A program made the position numbers and the translations under genes. Of a DNA stretch of 64,000 nt, positions 8,778 to 18,519 are shown piece after piece. Under the pieces are notes generated by a model. It searched no databases. It had not been told where the DNA came from and saw nothing but the letters and a program-made list of their open reading frames with translations. The DNA comes from an uncultured Bacilli bacterium (GTDB taxonomy: Bacteria; Bacillota_I; Bacilli_A; RF39; UBA660), in the NCBI GenBank assembly GCA_934162125.1, contig CAKPHU010000003.1:124001-188000 (forward strand), read 5' to 3'. Position 1 is the first letter of the stretch; each line of letters begins with the position of its first letter.

Positions 8778-11078
8778 ATGAAGGTATTAAGAGATAGACA
8801 TGGTTTTACTTTAGTTGAAGTTTTAGTGGCAGTAGCCGTAATGGCAATTATTACAATACTTGCTTTTCCTAGTATAAAACAGTTTCAAGCTTCTAATGCG
8901 AAGAAAAAATATGAGACTTATCAGATGACGGCAGAAGATGCAGCTAAATTATATGTAGATGCTTATGCTAAAGATATGTTTGGATACAACTATACTGGTT
9001 GCTATGAGATACCTTTTAAAGACCTGCAAGATACTAATTTATTAAAAAAATATACAGATTCCAACATTTCTTGTACCGAAGATTCGTATGTTTATGTTCA
9101 TAAAAATGGTGATAAATATAAGTATGCTGTTAATATGAAATGTGTAAGAGGAACCGGTGCTAAAGCAGTTAGTGTTTATGAAACAAGTGATGAAAGAATT
9201 GAGAGTTGTAGTGGTACTAATAACTCTGGACCTAAAATATTATTTGATATTCCAAATGGTTGGAAAAGAAGTATAACAGTTAAAGTTAATGTTAAGGATG
9301 ATGATGGATTAGCTGCTAACTTACAACTTGCTTATTGTTTTAAAAAAAGTCCAACTGGAGATTGCTATACTAGCTTAACGAAAGTTCGCTTAAAAAATAA
9401 TCATGGTGTTAAAGAGGAAAGTTTTGACGTAGAACTTGATGGTATGGATTCCGGAATATATTATTTATCTGTTGTTGCTAGTAAAGTAAGGGATATATAT
9501 GGCAATATTGGTAGTGATGAAATATCTGATGCAATTAAACTAGATAATAAGAAACCTAATGTTTTTGAATTAATTAATAATAATATTGGATGGACAGAAC
9601 TTAAGAATTATAGTGTTGTTCTAAAAGCAAATGATGAACACAGTGGTATTAGTAGTTATGAATATAAATATACTGATGAAAGTGATTGGAAAAAACTTAG
9701 TTCAAAAAAGAATCAAGTTACGTTATCACTTGGAGGTGGATTTATTAATGGAACTTTGCAAGCGCGAGCATGTGACGCTGCTGAAAACTGTAGTGATATT
9801 AAAACTACTAATGTAAGAAATACAGTTAGCTATGTTATTACATTGAATAATGTTGGGGCTACTACAGCTGGTTCAACAGCGCTTTATGTAAAGAAAAACG
9901 TTGGAATTTATCCAACTAATGCTATTACAACTTCTGTTAATAGTATTGCAGTTCCTTCTAAGAAAAATTATAGTTTTGAAGGATATTATACTGGTACTAA
10001 TGGTAGTGGTACTAAGATGATAAATGCAGACGGTACATTTACTAATTCACTTTCTGCAAGTACTATTAGTTCTAATGTTACTTATTATGCATATTGGAAA
10101 GAAACATATACTGATTTAACATATGACGATGTGTATGGTAGTTATAAATGTGCTAATATTTCAAATGGTTCGGCTCCTTATAAGTTGGAGTTTACTGGTA
10201 GTTGTTCTTTAGAACGTGATGGTGATACTAATTGGAAAATGAAATTCTTGAATAGTGGCACTTTAACTGTTAGAGTTACTACTTCATTCGACATCTTCCT
10301 ACTCGGTGGAGGAGGCGGTGGCGGTGGTGGTATAATTCATAGCAATCACTGTGCCGGAGGCGGTGGCGGTGGTGCTGGTTATACTACTACTGTTCGTAAA
10401 GTTAGTATTACTCCTAATAGTTATAGGGTTGTAGTTGGTGCTGGTGGTTATGGTGCCAGTGGACGTAATGTTAATTATGATTCTGGTGGAGCTGGTGGCA
10501 CTTCAGTTTTTGGTGGCTATTCTGCAGCTGGCGGAAATGGTGGTGTTGGTCCACATGGTAGAGATGGTGGATCTGGTGGCGGCCCATTTGGTGCCAACAT
10601 TGATTGGTATGAAGACGGTAAAGATGGTGCTTCTAATGGAGGTAGTGCTAGTGCTACTGTTGGTTATGGTGCTGGAACTGGTCAAGGTACTACGACACGT
10701 GAATTTGGTGAACAACCAACATATAGATATACAATTACTTCTACAAATGTAACATATGGGTGGACTTGCTATCGTTCTGGAACTGTTCTTGTTTCTTGTA
10801 TCGTTAATGGTTCATCCCAGAAATGTTGTGCACGTAAAACTGTAATTTCTGATAGACAACTTTATGCTGGAGGCGGAGGCGGTGGTGCTTTCCCTGGTTA
10901 TTATGTTGGATATGGTGGCTCTGGTGGTGGAGCTTCTGGTTCTTCTGGCGCTAATAGAGGTAATTCTGCTCAAGCTTACACTGGAGGTGGAGGCGGCGGA
11001 GGCGGCTGTCAACAAGGTGGTGTTGGTGGCGGAGGCTCTGGCGGTTCCGGTATTGTTATTATTCGTAATGTAAGGTAA
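8778..11078 (+). CDS. Prepilin-leader protein with Listeria-Bacteroides repeat and glycine-rich C-terminus
   Basis: 766 residues. MKVLRDRHG-FTLVEVLVAVAVMAIITIL is a prepilin leader with Phe1 and Glu5. A cysteine-containing head (to about 155) is followed by Ig-like segments, two with the phrase AHDEHSG/ACDxxxNC-like sequence of extracellular beta domains. A Listeria-Bacteroides (InlB B-like) repeat spans about 355-440 (FEGYYTGTNGSGTKM). From about 500 a glycine-rich domain begins (LLGGGGGGGGG) and ends GGSGIVIIRNVR, a form known from phage tail fibres and adhesins. Very like the protein at 12330, especially over the first 75 residues. Each copy precedes an SH3-repeat membrane protein. Role inferred: surface adhesin on a pilin-type stem. 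Confidence 0.85.
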   Translation: MKVLRDRHGFTLVEVLVAVAVMAIITILAFPSIKQFQASNAKKKYETYQMTAEDAAKLYVDAYAKDMFGYNYTGCYEIPFKDLQDTNLLKKYTDSNISCTEDSYVYVHKNGDKYKYAVNMKCVRGTGAKAVSVYETSDERIESCSGTNNSGPKILFDIPNGWKRSITVKVNVKDDDGLAANLQLAYCFKKSPTGDCYTSLTKVRLKNNHGVKEESFDVELDGMDSGIYYLSVVASKVRDIYGNIGSDEISDAIKLDNKKPNVFELINNNIGWTELKNYSVVLKANDEHSGISSYEYKYTDESDWKKLSSKKNQVTLSLGGGFINGTLQARACDAAENCSDIKTTNVRNTVSYVITLNNVGATTAGSTALYVKKNVGIYPTNAITTSVNSIAVPSKKNYSFEGYYTGTNGSGTKMINADGTFTNSLSASTISSNVTYYAYWKETYTDLTYDDVYGSYKCANISNGSAPYKLEFTGSCSLERDGDTNWKMKFLNSGTLTVRVTTSFDIFLLGGGGGGGGGIIHSNHCAGGGGGGAGYTTTVRKVSITPNSYRVVVGAGGYGASGRNVNYDSGGAGGTSVFGGYSAAGGNGGVGPHGRDGGSGGGPFGANIDWYEDGKDGASNGGSASATVGYGAGTGQGTTTREFGEQPTYRYTITSTNVTYGWTCYRSGTVLVSCIVNGSSQKCCARKTVISDRQLYAGGGGGGAFPGYYVGYGGSGGGASGSSGANRGNSAQAYTGGGGGGGGCQQGGVGGGGSGGSGIVIIRNVR

Positions 11079-11118
11079 CTGGTTTTACTGGTTATCTTCT
11101 GAAATAGGAGGTAAAGTT

Positions 11119-12261
11119 ATGAAAAAGAAAATATTTATATTAGTTACAATACTTCTTACAATTTTTTCTTTTCAAGTAAGAGCAGAAGAAGAGCCTGTGA
11201 TCAACGGAATTGCAGAAGATGATTTTGAACATCCACAAACAATCTTTACTGAGCCTAGAGAAGTATATGTCTTTAATCCAAATGGTGCTGTTTTATATGA
11301 AAAAGCCTCTACTAGTAGTAAGACAATAACAACAATTCCAACTGGTAGTGTAGTTGAGGAGTTAGGGACGACTATAACAGAAAAAGAATATTGGGCTTTT
11401 GTTGTTTATAACAATCAGGCTGGATATATAAATGCTTGCCCTAATCCTACTGCTTGTGGAGATTCGATGGTAGCTGAAAAATCTTACTCTGAGGGAAAAG
11501 TTAGTGTTTCTCAGAAAGTAAAATTATATAGCTTTCCGAAGAATGATGAAAATTATGTAATTGGGAATGTTAGCTTAAACAAAGAAATTACTATTTTATA
11601 TCATTATGGTTTTTATCCAGCGTGGTATTATATAGAATGTGATGGACAAAAAGGTTGGGTATATAATAATACTAGTTTTACTTATGATAAGGAAGAAAGG
11701 ATAGTTTTACTTGATGATTCTTTCTTATATAAGAATTTTAATGGCGAAGCTAGTAATATTAAATATAATAGTGGAGAAGTAGTTACTATTTTAGCTAGAC
11801 AATATGTAAATAGAGATAATGATGATTGCTTTTTTGGAAAAGTTAAGTATAACGATCAAGAAATGTGGTTACTTATTTCTAATAGTAAAATTAGATATGC
11901 AGAACTTACTACCGAAAATGAGTATGATGCTATAATATTTGGATTTACTGATGGTATAAAAATATATGATACAGTAAATAAGAATAATGTCGTAGCAACT
12001 TACAAAACTACTGATGTGATTGATGAAATGTATTCTTATACTACTGATAATGGAGATAAAATAATATATGTTATTTCTAAAGACTATAATGGATTTATTT
12101 TTGATAAGTTTAGAAATTATGTAAATGATGATATAAATAAACCAGATGAAACAAAAGGTTTTAGTTTATTATCAGTGGGAATTTTCATTTTAATTCTTGG
12201 GATTGTTGCTTTAGGAACTGTTATTTTTATAGTAAATAAACAAGGTAGAAAAAAAATATAA
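11119..12261 (+). CDS. Secreted SH3-repeat protein with C-terminal membrane anchor
   Basis: 380 residues. An N-terminal signal peptide (KKKIFILVTILLTIFSF, cleavage near VRA-EEE) is followed by bacterial SH3-like units; at about 46-105 and 125-190 the pattern xVxLYxxPxxxxxxIGxVxxxxxIxILYxxGxWYYIExDGQKGWV can be read, with further weaker copies. The C-terminus is a membrane helix (GFSLLSVGIFILILGIVAL) and a basic tail, so the protein faces outward while anchored. Downstream neighbour of a prepilin-leader protein in the same unit (40 bp apart); its paralogue at 14740 sits in the same place, suggesting a functional pair. An SD (AGGAGG) precedes the ATG. Confidence 0.8.
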   Translation: MKKKIFILVTILLTIFSFQVRAEEEPVINGIAEDDFEHPQTIFTEPREVYVFNPNGAVLYEKASTSSKTITTIPTGSVVEELGTTITEKEYWAFVVYNNQAGYINACPNPTACGDSMVAEKSYSEGKVSVSQKVKLYSFPKNDENYVIGNVSLNKEITILYHYGFYPAWYYIECDGQKGWVYNNTSFTYDKEERIVLLDDSFLYKNFNGEASNIKYNSGEVVTILARQYVNRDNDDCFFGKVKYNDQEMWLLISNSKIRYAELTTENEYDAIIFGFTDGIKIYDTVNKNNVVATYKTTDVIDEMYSYTTDNGDKIIYVISKDYNGFIFDKFRNYVNDDINKPDETKGFSLLSVGIFILILGIVALGTVIFIVNKQGRKKI

Positions 12262-12289
12262 AAGCTCTAGTTTTTTTAGAGCTTTTTTT
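12261..12289 (+). terminator. Rho-independent terminator
   Basis: AAAGCTCTA, T-rich loop, TAGAGCTTT, then a T-run, directly after the stop of the SH3 protein. Confidence 0.85.
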
Positions 12290-12329
12290 ATATAATATAT
12301 TTATGTTAATAATAGGAGGAGACTGGTAT

Positions 12330-14723
12330 ATGAAGAGAGAAAAACAAAAAGGCTTTACACTAGTAGAAGTTTTAGTTGCTGTTGCGGTAATGGCAATCAT
12401 TACAATTCTTGCTTTTCCTAGTATAAAGCAATTTCAAGCATCTAATGCGAAGAAAAAATATGAGACTTATCGGATGACTGCAGAAGCTGCAGCTAAATTA
12501 TATGTAGATGCTTATGCTAAAGATATGTTTGGATACAACTATACTGGTTGTTATGATATTCCATTTAAAGATTTGGAAAGTAGTAATTTATTAAAAGAAT
12601 ATGCAGATTCTAGTATTACTTGTATGGGATATGATGGCAATGAATCATATGTTTATATAAATAAAAATGGAGATAAGTATGATTATTCTGTTAGAATGGT
12701 CTGTATAAAAAAATCAGATGACCCTAATGCAGATCCAGTAGTAGTTTATGAGACAAGTGCAGATGAAGTTAGATCTTGTTCAGGAAACACTGGTAAGATT
12801 GAAGTGAAATTTGAAGGTATTACGAAAAATAAATGGGTTAAGAATGCTGATGTTATAGTAAAAGTTATTTCAGAAAATGGTTTATTAGAAAATACTAAAT
12901 TAACTTATTGTTTAAAGACTGAGCCTAATGGTCTTTGTCATACTACATTATCAGTTAAAAATTTTATGAATACAAGAGGTGAAGCAGAACTTGGATTCGG
13001 TTTTAATATAGAAGGTATGTCAGGTAAGTATTATTTATTTGTTGGGACTAACTATATTAGAGATATTTATGGCAATGTTTTGAGTGATGATGCGATTAGT
13101 GATGTTATTCAAGTTGATAATGAAGCACCTATTAATTTAACACTTAATAATCCATATGAAGGTAAGTGGGCTACTACAAATTATACTATTAAAGCTAGTG
13201 CGACTGATAAGCATAGTGGACTTGATCATTATGAGTGTAAGTATGGTAGTGGTGGTACATGGGCTAAATGTAGTGGAACAGGAAGTAATCTTAATAATAT
13301 TAATATTAACAGTGCTTATGTTAACAGTACAGTTTATGTAAGAGCCTGTGATAAAGTAGGAAATTGTACTGATGGAAATACAAGTACTTCAGTAAAGAAG
13401 ACTACTCAATATACAATAACTTTAAATAATAATGGGGCAACAAGTGCTGGTACTCCTAAGTTATATGTTAGAAAAAATTTAGGTATTTATACTGATACTA
13501 ATGGTACAACTGCAGTTTCAAAGATTGTACTTCCACAAAAAACTAATTATGTTTTTGACGGTTATTATACAGGTACTAATGGTAGTGGTACTAAGATGAT
13601 AAATGCAGATGGTACATTTACTAGTTCGTTTAGGGCATCAAGTGTTAATAGTAGTGCAACTTATTATGCTAAGTGGAGATTAAATACTATTAATGTTACT
13701 TATGATTTTAATGGTAATGGACAAACTAATTCGACTGCAAAAGTCAATTACGGTAGTTATTATAATGTGCCAAATGTTACAACTCCATTATGTCAAGCTT
13801 TCCTTGGCTGGTATGATTCTGATGGTAATCAAATTACTAATACTACACCAATGACTAAGACAGTTGATCATACTATTACAGCTAGATGGGAGAGTAATTA
13901 TGTAGTTGCAACTTATGCTAATGTACGTAATTATATTTCGTTTTCTGGTAGTTGGGATGTACTTTACGATAATGGAGGTTGGTATATTAAATTTTATTCT
14001 AATGGTACTTTAACACTAAATAAATGTATGGTAGTTGATCTTTCACTAGTTGGTGGAGGAGGCGGCGGAGGCGGCGCTCGTGATGATGGTTATAGTTGTC
14101 AAGGCGGAGGCGGTGGTTCTGCTGGATATACTGCAAATTATTCTAATATTTCGTTAAAAAATGGTTCTTATTGGGTTTCAATAGGTGCTGGTGGTAGCGG
14201 AGGCTGGCCTGGTGGCAGTTTTGCTGGTTCTGGCGGTCAAACTTCTATTGGAGGTTACGCTGCATCTGGCGGCGGTGGTTCGAGAGCTGGTTCTGCTGCT
14301 AGTAGTGGTGGTTCCGGTGGTGGAGCTTCTGGAAACACAAATTGGGGATATATTCAAGGTGGAACTGGTGGTTCTAACGGTTCTAATGGTAGCAACACTG
14401 GTAACGGTGGAGGAATAGGTCAAGGTAGTTCTACTTATGGCTTTCAATCATACGCTTATCCAATTTATTCTGGAGGAGGCGGTGGAGGTACTCTTTGCCG
14501 ACTTTCAGGTAATCAATGGATAGGTTGGTATTATCCTCAAACTGGCGGTTATGGTGGCAATGGTGGCGGTGCCCGTGGCGGCGGTGGTGACACTGGTGCT
14601 ACTGGTTGGTCTGCTGGTGCTAATACAGGAGCTGGCGGCGGCGGAGGCGGCTGTGGCTATGGTATAACTGGTAGCGGTGGAAATGGTGGTTCTGGTATAG
14701 CATTAATGCGTAATAAACGATGA
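12330..14723 (+). CDS. Prepilin-leader protein with Listeria-Bacteroides repeats and glycine-rich C-terminus (paralogue)
   Basis: 797 residues from the ATG at 12330, chosen because AGGAGGA (12314-12320) lies nine bases upstream and the leader MKREKQKG-FTLVEVLVAV then has normal length; an in-frame ATG at 12303 would add nine residues without an SD. Architecture matches the gene at 8778: pilin helix, near-identical head (QFQASNAKKKYETY), Ig-like segments, now two InlB-type repeats (FDGYYTGTNGSG and FLGWYDSDGN), and a glycine-rich tail ending GGSGIALMRNKR. The second repeat unit is the main difference from the upstream copy. Likely a surface adhesin; product of segmental duplication with the SH3 gene. 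Confidence 0.85.
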   Translation: MKREKQKGFTLVEVLVAVAVMAIITILAFPSIKQFQASNAKKKYETYRMTAEAAAKLYVDAYAKDMFGYNYTGCYDIPFKDLESSNLLKEYADSSITCMGYDGNESYVYINKNGDKYDYSVRMVCIKKSDDPNADPVVVYETSADEVRSCSGNTGKIEVKFEGITKNKWVKNADVIVKVISENGLLENTKLTYCLKTEPNGLCHTTLSVKNFMNTRGEAELGFGFNIEGMSGKYYLFVGTNYIRDIYGNVLSDDAISDVIQVDNEAPINLTLNNPYEGKWATTNYTIKASATDKHSGLDHYECKYGSGGTWAKCSGTGSNLNNININSAYVNSTVYVRACDKVGNCTDGNTSTSVKKTTQYTITLNNNGATSAGTPKLYVRKNLGIYTDTNGTTAVSKIVLPQKTNYVFDGYYTGTNGSGTKMINADGTFTSSFRASSVNSSATYYAKWRLNTINVTYDFNGNGQTNSTAKVNYGSYYNVPNVTTPLCQAFLGWYDSDGNQITNTTPMTKTVDHTITARWESNYVVATYANVRNYISFSGSWDVLYDNGGWYIKFYSNGTLTLNKCMVVDLSLVGGGGGGGGARDDGYSCQGGGGGSAGYTANYSNISLKNGSYWVSIGAGGSGGWPGGSFAGSGGQTSIGGYAASGGGGSRAGSAASSGGSGGGASGNTNWGYIQGGTGGSNGSNGSNTGNGGGIGQGSSTYGFQSYAYPIYSGGGGGGTLCRLSGNQWIGWYYPQTGGYGGNGGGARGGGGDTGATGWSAGANTGAGGGGGGCGYGITGSGGNGGSGIALMRNKR

Positions 14724-14739
14724 AAAGGAGTTTTGAATT

Positions 14740-15867
14740 ATGAATAAAAAGATATATTCTTTATTAATTATAGTTTTTGGTTTAATCTTATTACCTTTTA
14801 ATGCTTTTGCTAAAGACGTTGTTAAACCAGAAACATATGAAGATAAAGCTGCTGATGTTTGGGTACTAGAAAAGTCAGGTATAAAATTATATGCTGACTC
14901 TTCTGCTACTTCTGATAATGAAATTGGAGTTACTATTCCGAAGAATGGTCATGCTTCTGCGAAGGCTAGAAAACAGACAGAAGATGGTATTTGGATTTAT
15001 GTTGAATATGAAGGTAAAGATGGCTGGATTCTTGCTGTTAAAAATGGACAGAGCGCTTATTTAGCTATAGAAGATGTTCGTGAAGGTTTAGAGGTTGCTA
15101 ATACTGTTGATTTGTATGAGTATCCAACTGATGGCTCTAAAGTAGTAGGGAAAGTTACTTCTAAGGACTCAATAAAAACTTCTTATTCCTATGGTGTATG
15201 GCTTGTATGGTACTATGTTGAAGTAGATGGTACTAAAGGTTGGATAAAAGGACAAGATTCTTTTATAGAAAAACAGGAGACACAAGTTGTTTTATTAAAT
15301 GATGCTTATGTTTATGATGAACCAGATGGTAAGAAGACTGGCGCTAAAGTGAGTAAGGATAAGATTTTAGCTTTATCTAGTATTAAGAATACTGTTAAGG
15401 ATAATAAGACACTTGTGTATGGATTATATAATGATAATGGTAAGAACGTTTGGATTTTAATTTCAGGTGATAATACTAATTATGCGACTAAGCTGGCTAC
15501 TGATAATTTTGAAAATGAAATAGCTACTATTGTAGATGGAGATAAGATTTATAAGAGTGCTAATTCAAAAGCAGAGGTAGTAGGTACTATTAGTGCTGAA
15601 ACTAAGATTACAGAGGCTTATAAATTTAAGGATAATGAAGGTAATGATTCTTACTATGTTGTGTCTGATGCTGGAACTGGATGGGTTCTAAAAGCGTTTT
15701 ATGATTATAAGGATGAAGAGACTCCTGATAAGCCTGTTGATCCAAGTCGGCCAGGTGGTTTTAGTGTTCTTGCAGTAGGTATATTTGTCTTTGTACTAGG
15801 TGCTATTGCATTGGGCGTTGTTTTGCTTATACTTAAGAAGCAAAAGAAAGTAAAAGACACTGAATAA
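14740..15867 (+). CDS. Secreted SH3-repeat protein with C-terminal membrane anchor (paralogue)
   Basis: 375 residues, paralogue of the protein at 11119. Signal peptide (KKIYSLLIIVFGLILLPFNAFA-KDV); SH3-like units with GIKLYADSSATSDNEIGVTIPKNG and VDLYEYPTDGSKVVGKVTSKDSIKTSYSYG; C-terminal helix GGFSVLAVGIFVFVLGAIALGVVLLI and a lysine-rich end. It follows the second prepilin-leader protein after 16 bp, repeating the order of the first pair. SH3b domains commonly bind peptidoglycan or metals, but no ligand is shown here. Confidence 0.8.
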   Translation: MNKKIYSLLIIVFGLILLPFNAFAKDVVKPETYEDKAADVWVLEKSGIKLYADSSATSDNEIGVTIPKNGHASAKARKQTEDGIWIYVEYEGKDGWILAVKNGQSAYLAIEDVREGLEVANTVDLYEYPTDGSKVVGKVTSKDSIKTSYSYGVWLVWYYVEVDGTKGWIKGQDSFIEKQETQVVLLNDAYVYDEPDGKKTGAKVSKDKILALSSIKNTVKDNKTLVYGLYNDNGKNVWILISGDNTNYATKLATDNFENEIATIVDGDKIYKSANSKAEVVGTISAETKITEAYKFKDNEGNDSYYVVSDAGTGWVLKAFYDYKDEETPDKPVDPSRPGGFSVLAVGIFVFVLGAIALGVVLLILKKQKKVKDTE

Positions 15868-15891
15868 TTTTGAAAAAAATTAAAAATATTG

Positions 15892-15930
15892 AAAAGTCAT
15901 TTTGTGAAAAAATGACTTTTTTTCTTTTTT
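15892..15930 (+). terminator. Rho-independent terminator
   Basis: AAAAGTCATTT, short loop, AAATGACTTTT, followed by a long T-rich run; 25 bp after the stop at 15867. Confidence 0.85.
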
Positions 15931-16123
15931 TTATATTAAAAAGTATTGCAAAATAAGGAAAAATGTGATTTTTATTTTAAGAAAATTAGAAAAAATGTGA
16001 AATTAATTTTCTAAAATGTACACAAAATGTAAATTGTCGTAAATCGAACAAAAAAAATTTTTACTTATTTCTTTATATATCAACGGCTTCAGATTTTTGG
16101 CAAAAAAAGTGTCATTTTTTGTA

Positions 16124-16152
16124 TTGCTTTTTTTAAAATCTCTTACTAAAAT
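16124..16152 (+). promoter_or_regulatory. Promoter of the second nrdD operon
   Basis: TTGCTT (16124-16129), 17 bases, TAAAAT (16147-16152), about 38 bases before the ATG; GGGAGG (16176-16181) is the SD. Confidence 0.55.
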
Positions 16153-16189
16153 TGACTTAGATAGTTACTTAACGTGGGAGGTTTAAGAC

Positions 16190-18505
16190 ATGGTCGAAGT
16201 AAGTGAAAAATTAGATGATTTAATGGTCATCAAAAGAAATGGAAAGAAGGTTCCTTTCGATGAAACAAAAATTGCACTAGCAATAAAAAAAGGATTTGAT
16301 AGTGTAGAAGAAGATTCTGACGAGGAAGAAAAAGCTCGTAAGTATAATTCACAAGATATTCAAAAAGTATATCAAGCAGTTTTAAAAAGAATAACTAAAG
16401 AAGCTAAGAATACTGATAAATTTCCAATTGAACAAATTCAAGATTTTATTGAAGAAGAATTAGAGAAAAAAGGATATGAAGATGTTTATAAATCATTTTC
16501 TGAATATCGTGAAAGAAGAGCTCAATCTAGACAATTGTTCTTTGATGAAAAGAAAACTCATAAGTTCTTAAAATCATTGGAAAATTTAGGATTGAAATCA
16601 GCAAATGAAGAAGATGCTAAAAGAGAAAATGCAAATATTGACGGTAATAGTCCAATGGGTACAATGTTACAATATGGTTCAACAGTTTCAAGGGAATTTG
16701 CTAAATCATATTTAATGAAACCAGAATATGCTAAGATGCATGATGAAGGTACTATTCATATACATGATATGGATTTCTTAGCAATGGGCACTACTACTTG
16801 TTGTCAAATAGATTTATCTAGATTATTTAAAAATGGTTTTGATACTGGACATGGTTTTGTAAGACCTCCACAAGATATATCAACATATGGAGCACTTGCT
16901 GCTATTGTTATTCAAGCTAATCAAAATGATCAACATGGTGGACAAGCAATACCAGCACTTGATTATTATTTAGCTCCAGGTGTTTTAAAAACATTTAGAA
17001 AACAATTAAAACAAACATTATATGATTTCTTTGATTTAGAAGGATTCTTACCAGTTATAAATATGGATAGAATTATTAGAGAGATTGATAAATTAGAAAG
17101 TATTGAAATTAATGTAGAAGAATTCAGTGATTATCAAAAGGGATCAGATAGAATTAAAGAAATATTTACTAAGGGTTATGAAAAAGCTTTACAAAAAACA
17201 GATAGAGCTACTCAACAAGCAATGGAAGCATTTATTCATAATTTAAATACAATGCATTCTAGAGCTGGTGCTCAAGTACCATTCTCATCAGTAAACTTTG
17301 GTACTGATACTTCTCCTGAAGGAAGAATGGTTATTAAAAACTTCTTATTAGCAGCAGATGCTGGATTAGGAAAAGGTGAAACTCCAATATTCCCTGTTTC
17401 TATATTTAAAGTAAAAGAAGGAGTTAACTATAATAAAGAAGATAGAAACTATGATTTATTTAGATTAGCTTGTAAAGTTTCAGCTAAGAGACTTTTCCCT
17501 AACTTTGCATTTATTGATGCTCCATTTAATAAACAATATTATAAAGAGGGAGATATCAATACAGAGATAGCTTATATGGGATGCCGTACACGTGTTATTG
17601 GAGATGTTACTTCTCCAGATCATGAAGTTGTTACTGGTAGAGGAAATCTTTCTTGGACAACTATTAATTTACCTAGACTTGGTATTAAATATGGTATTGC
17701 ATTAAAAGAAAGAGATAAAGCTGATATTAAAGGTTTCTATGCTGAGTTTGATGAAATAATTGAGAAAATTAAAGATCAATTACTTGAAAGATTTGAAGTT
17801 CAATGTAGTAAACGTTGCTATAACTTCCCATTCTTATTAGGACAAGGTGTTTGGACTAATGGTGAGAAACTTAAACCTACTGATAGGCTTAGAAAAGTTT
17901 GGAAACATGGTTCATTATCAATTGGTTTTATAGGTCTTGCTGAATGTTTAAAAGCTTTAACTGGTAAACATCAAGGTGAGGATCCAGAAGCTCAAAAACT
18001 TGGATTAGAAATAATTAAACATCTTCGTCAAAAATGTGATGAATATTCAAGTGAATATAATTTAAATTTTGCATGTTTAGCTACTCCTGCTGAAGGACTT
18101 TCTGGTAGATTTACAGCAATAGATAAAGCTATATATGGCAAAATTAAAGGTGTTACTGATAGAGAGTATTATACTAATTCATTCCATGTACCAGTTTATT
18201 ATAATATTAGTATTGTGGATAAGATTAAGACTGAAGCACCATATCATGAACTTACAAATGGTGGACATATTTCTTATATCGAATTAGATGGTGATGCCGC
18301 TAGTAATATAGATGCTTTTGAAAGTATTATTAGAGTTATGAAAGAATCAGGAATTGGTTATGGTGCAATTAACCATCCTGTTGATAGAGATCCCGTTTGT
18401 GGATATGTTGGTGTTATCAATGATACATGTCCTAAATGTGGACGTCATGAATTTGAGGGAGTTCCAATGGAAAAAATTACAACATTAGAAGAATGTTGCA
18501 AATAA
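16190..18505 (+). CDS. nrdD: Anaerobic ribonucleoside-triphosphate reductase, large subunit lacking the glycyl-radical domain
   Basis: 771 residues. An ATP-cone lies at about 10-110 (VIKRNGKKVPFDETKIA). The catalytic barrel shows TTTCCQIDLSRLFKNGF, a Gly-rich QANQNDQHGGQA segment, and YMGCRTRVIGD. The zinc region has C737, C747 and C750, with Asp734 where a fourth Cys is expected. The chain stops at EECCK without the RVxGYL glycyl-radical motif. That motif is supplied by the next gene, 14 bp downstream. Typical single-chain enzymes carry both parts. It is a clearly different subtype from the NrdD at 5250 and has its own activase at 18702. Confidence 0.92.
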   Translation: MVEVSEKLDDLMVIKRNGKKVPFDETKIALAIKKGFDSVEEDSDEEEKARKYNSQDIQKVYQAVLKRITKEAKNTDKFPIEQIQDFIEEELEKKGYEDVYKSFSEYRERRAQSRQLFFDEKKTHKFLKSLENLGLKSANEEDAKRENANIDGNSPMGTMLQYGSTVSREFAKSYLMKPEYAKMHDEGTIHIHDMDFLAMGTTTCCQIDLSRLFKNGFDTGHGFVRPPQDISTYGALAAIVIQANQNDQHGGQAIPALDYYLAPGVLKTFRKQLKQTLYDFFDLEGFLPVINMDRIIREIDKLESIEINVEEFSDYQKGSDRIKEIFTKGYEKALQKTDRATQQAMEAFIHNLNTMHSRAGAQVPFSSVNFGTDTSPEGRMVIKNFLLAADAGLGKGETPIFPVSIFKVKEGVNYNKEDRNYDLFRLACKVSAKRLFPNFAFIDAPFNKQYYKEGDINTEIAYMGCRTRVIGDVTSPDHEVVTGRGNLSWTTINLPRLGIKYGIALKERDKADIKGFYAEFDEIIEKIKDQLLERFEVQCSKRCYNFPFLLGQGVWTNGEKLKPTDRLRKVWKHGSLSIGFIGLAECLKALTGKHQGEDPEAQKLGLEIIKHLRQKCDEYSSEYNLNFACLATPAEGLSGRFTAIDKAIYGKIKGVTDREYYTNSFHVPVYYNISIVDKIKTEAPYHELTNGGHISYIELDGDAASNIDAFESIIRVMKESGIGYGAINHPVDRDPVCGYVGVINDTCPKCGRHEFEGVPMEKITTLEECCK

Positions 18506-18519
18506 AAGGAGGTAAAAAA

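Larger units (their letters stand above)
15868..16189. other. 322-bp intergenic region before the second reductase operon
   Basis: Contains the terminator of the SH3 gene, a very AT-rich stretch of about 190 bp with no gene that I can support, and the nrdD promoter. A TTGTCGTAA near 16037 differs by one base from a Spo0A box, and I could not recognise clear NrdR boxes. Confidence 0.6.

Noticed and set aside
10435..11073. Several reading frames inside the glycine-rich regions (also 14178-14447)
   Set aside because: They are frame shadows of GGN-rich codons, without SD or family features.
16034..16042. TTGTCGTAA as Spo0A box before the second nrdD
   Set aside because: The core differs by one base and stands alone in very AT-rich DNA.
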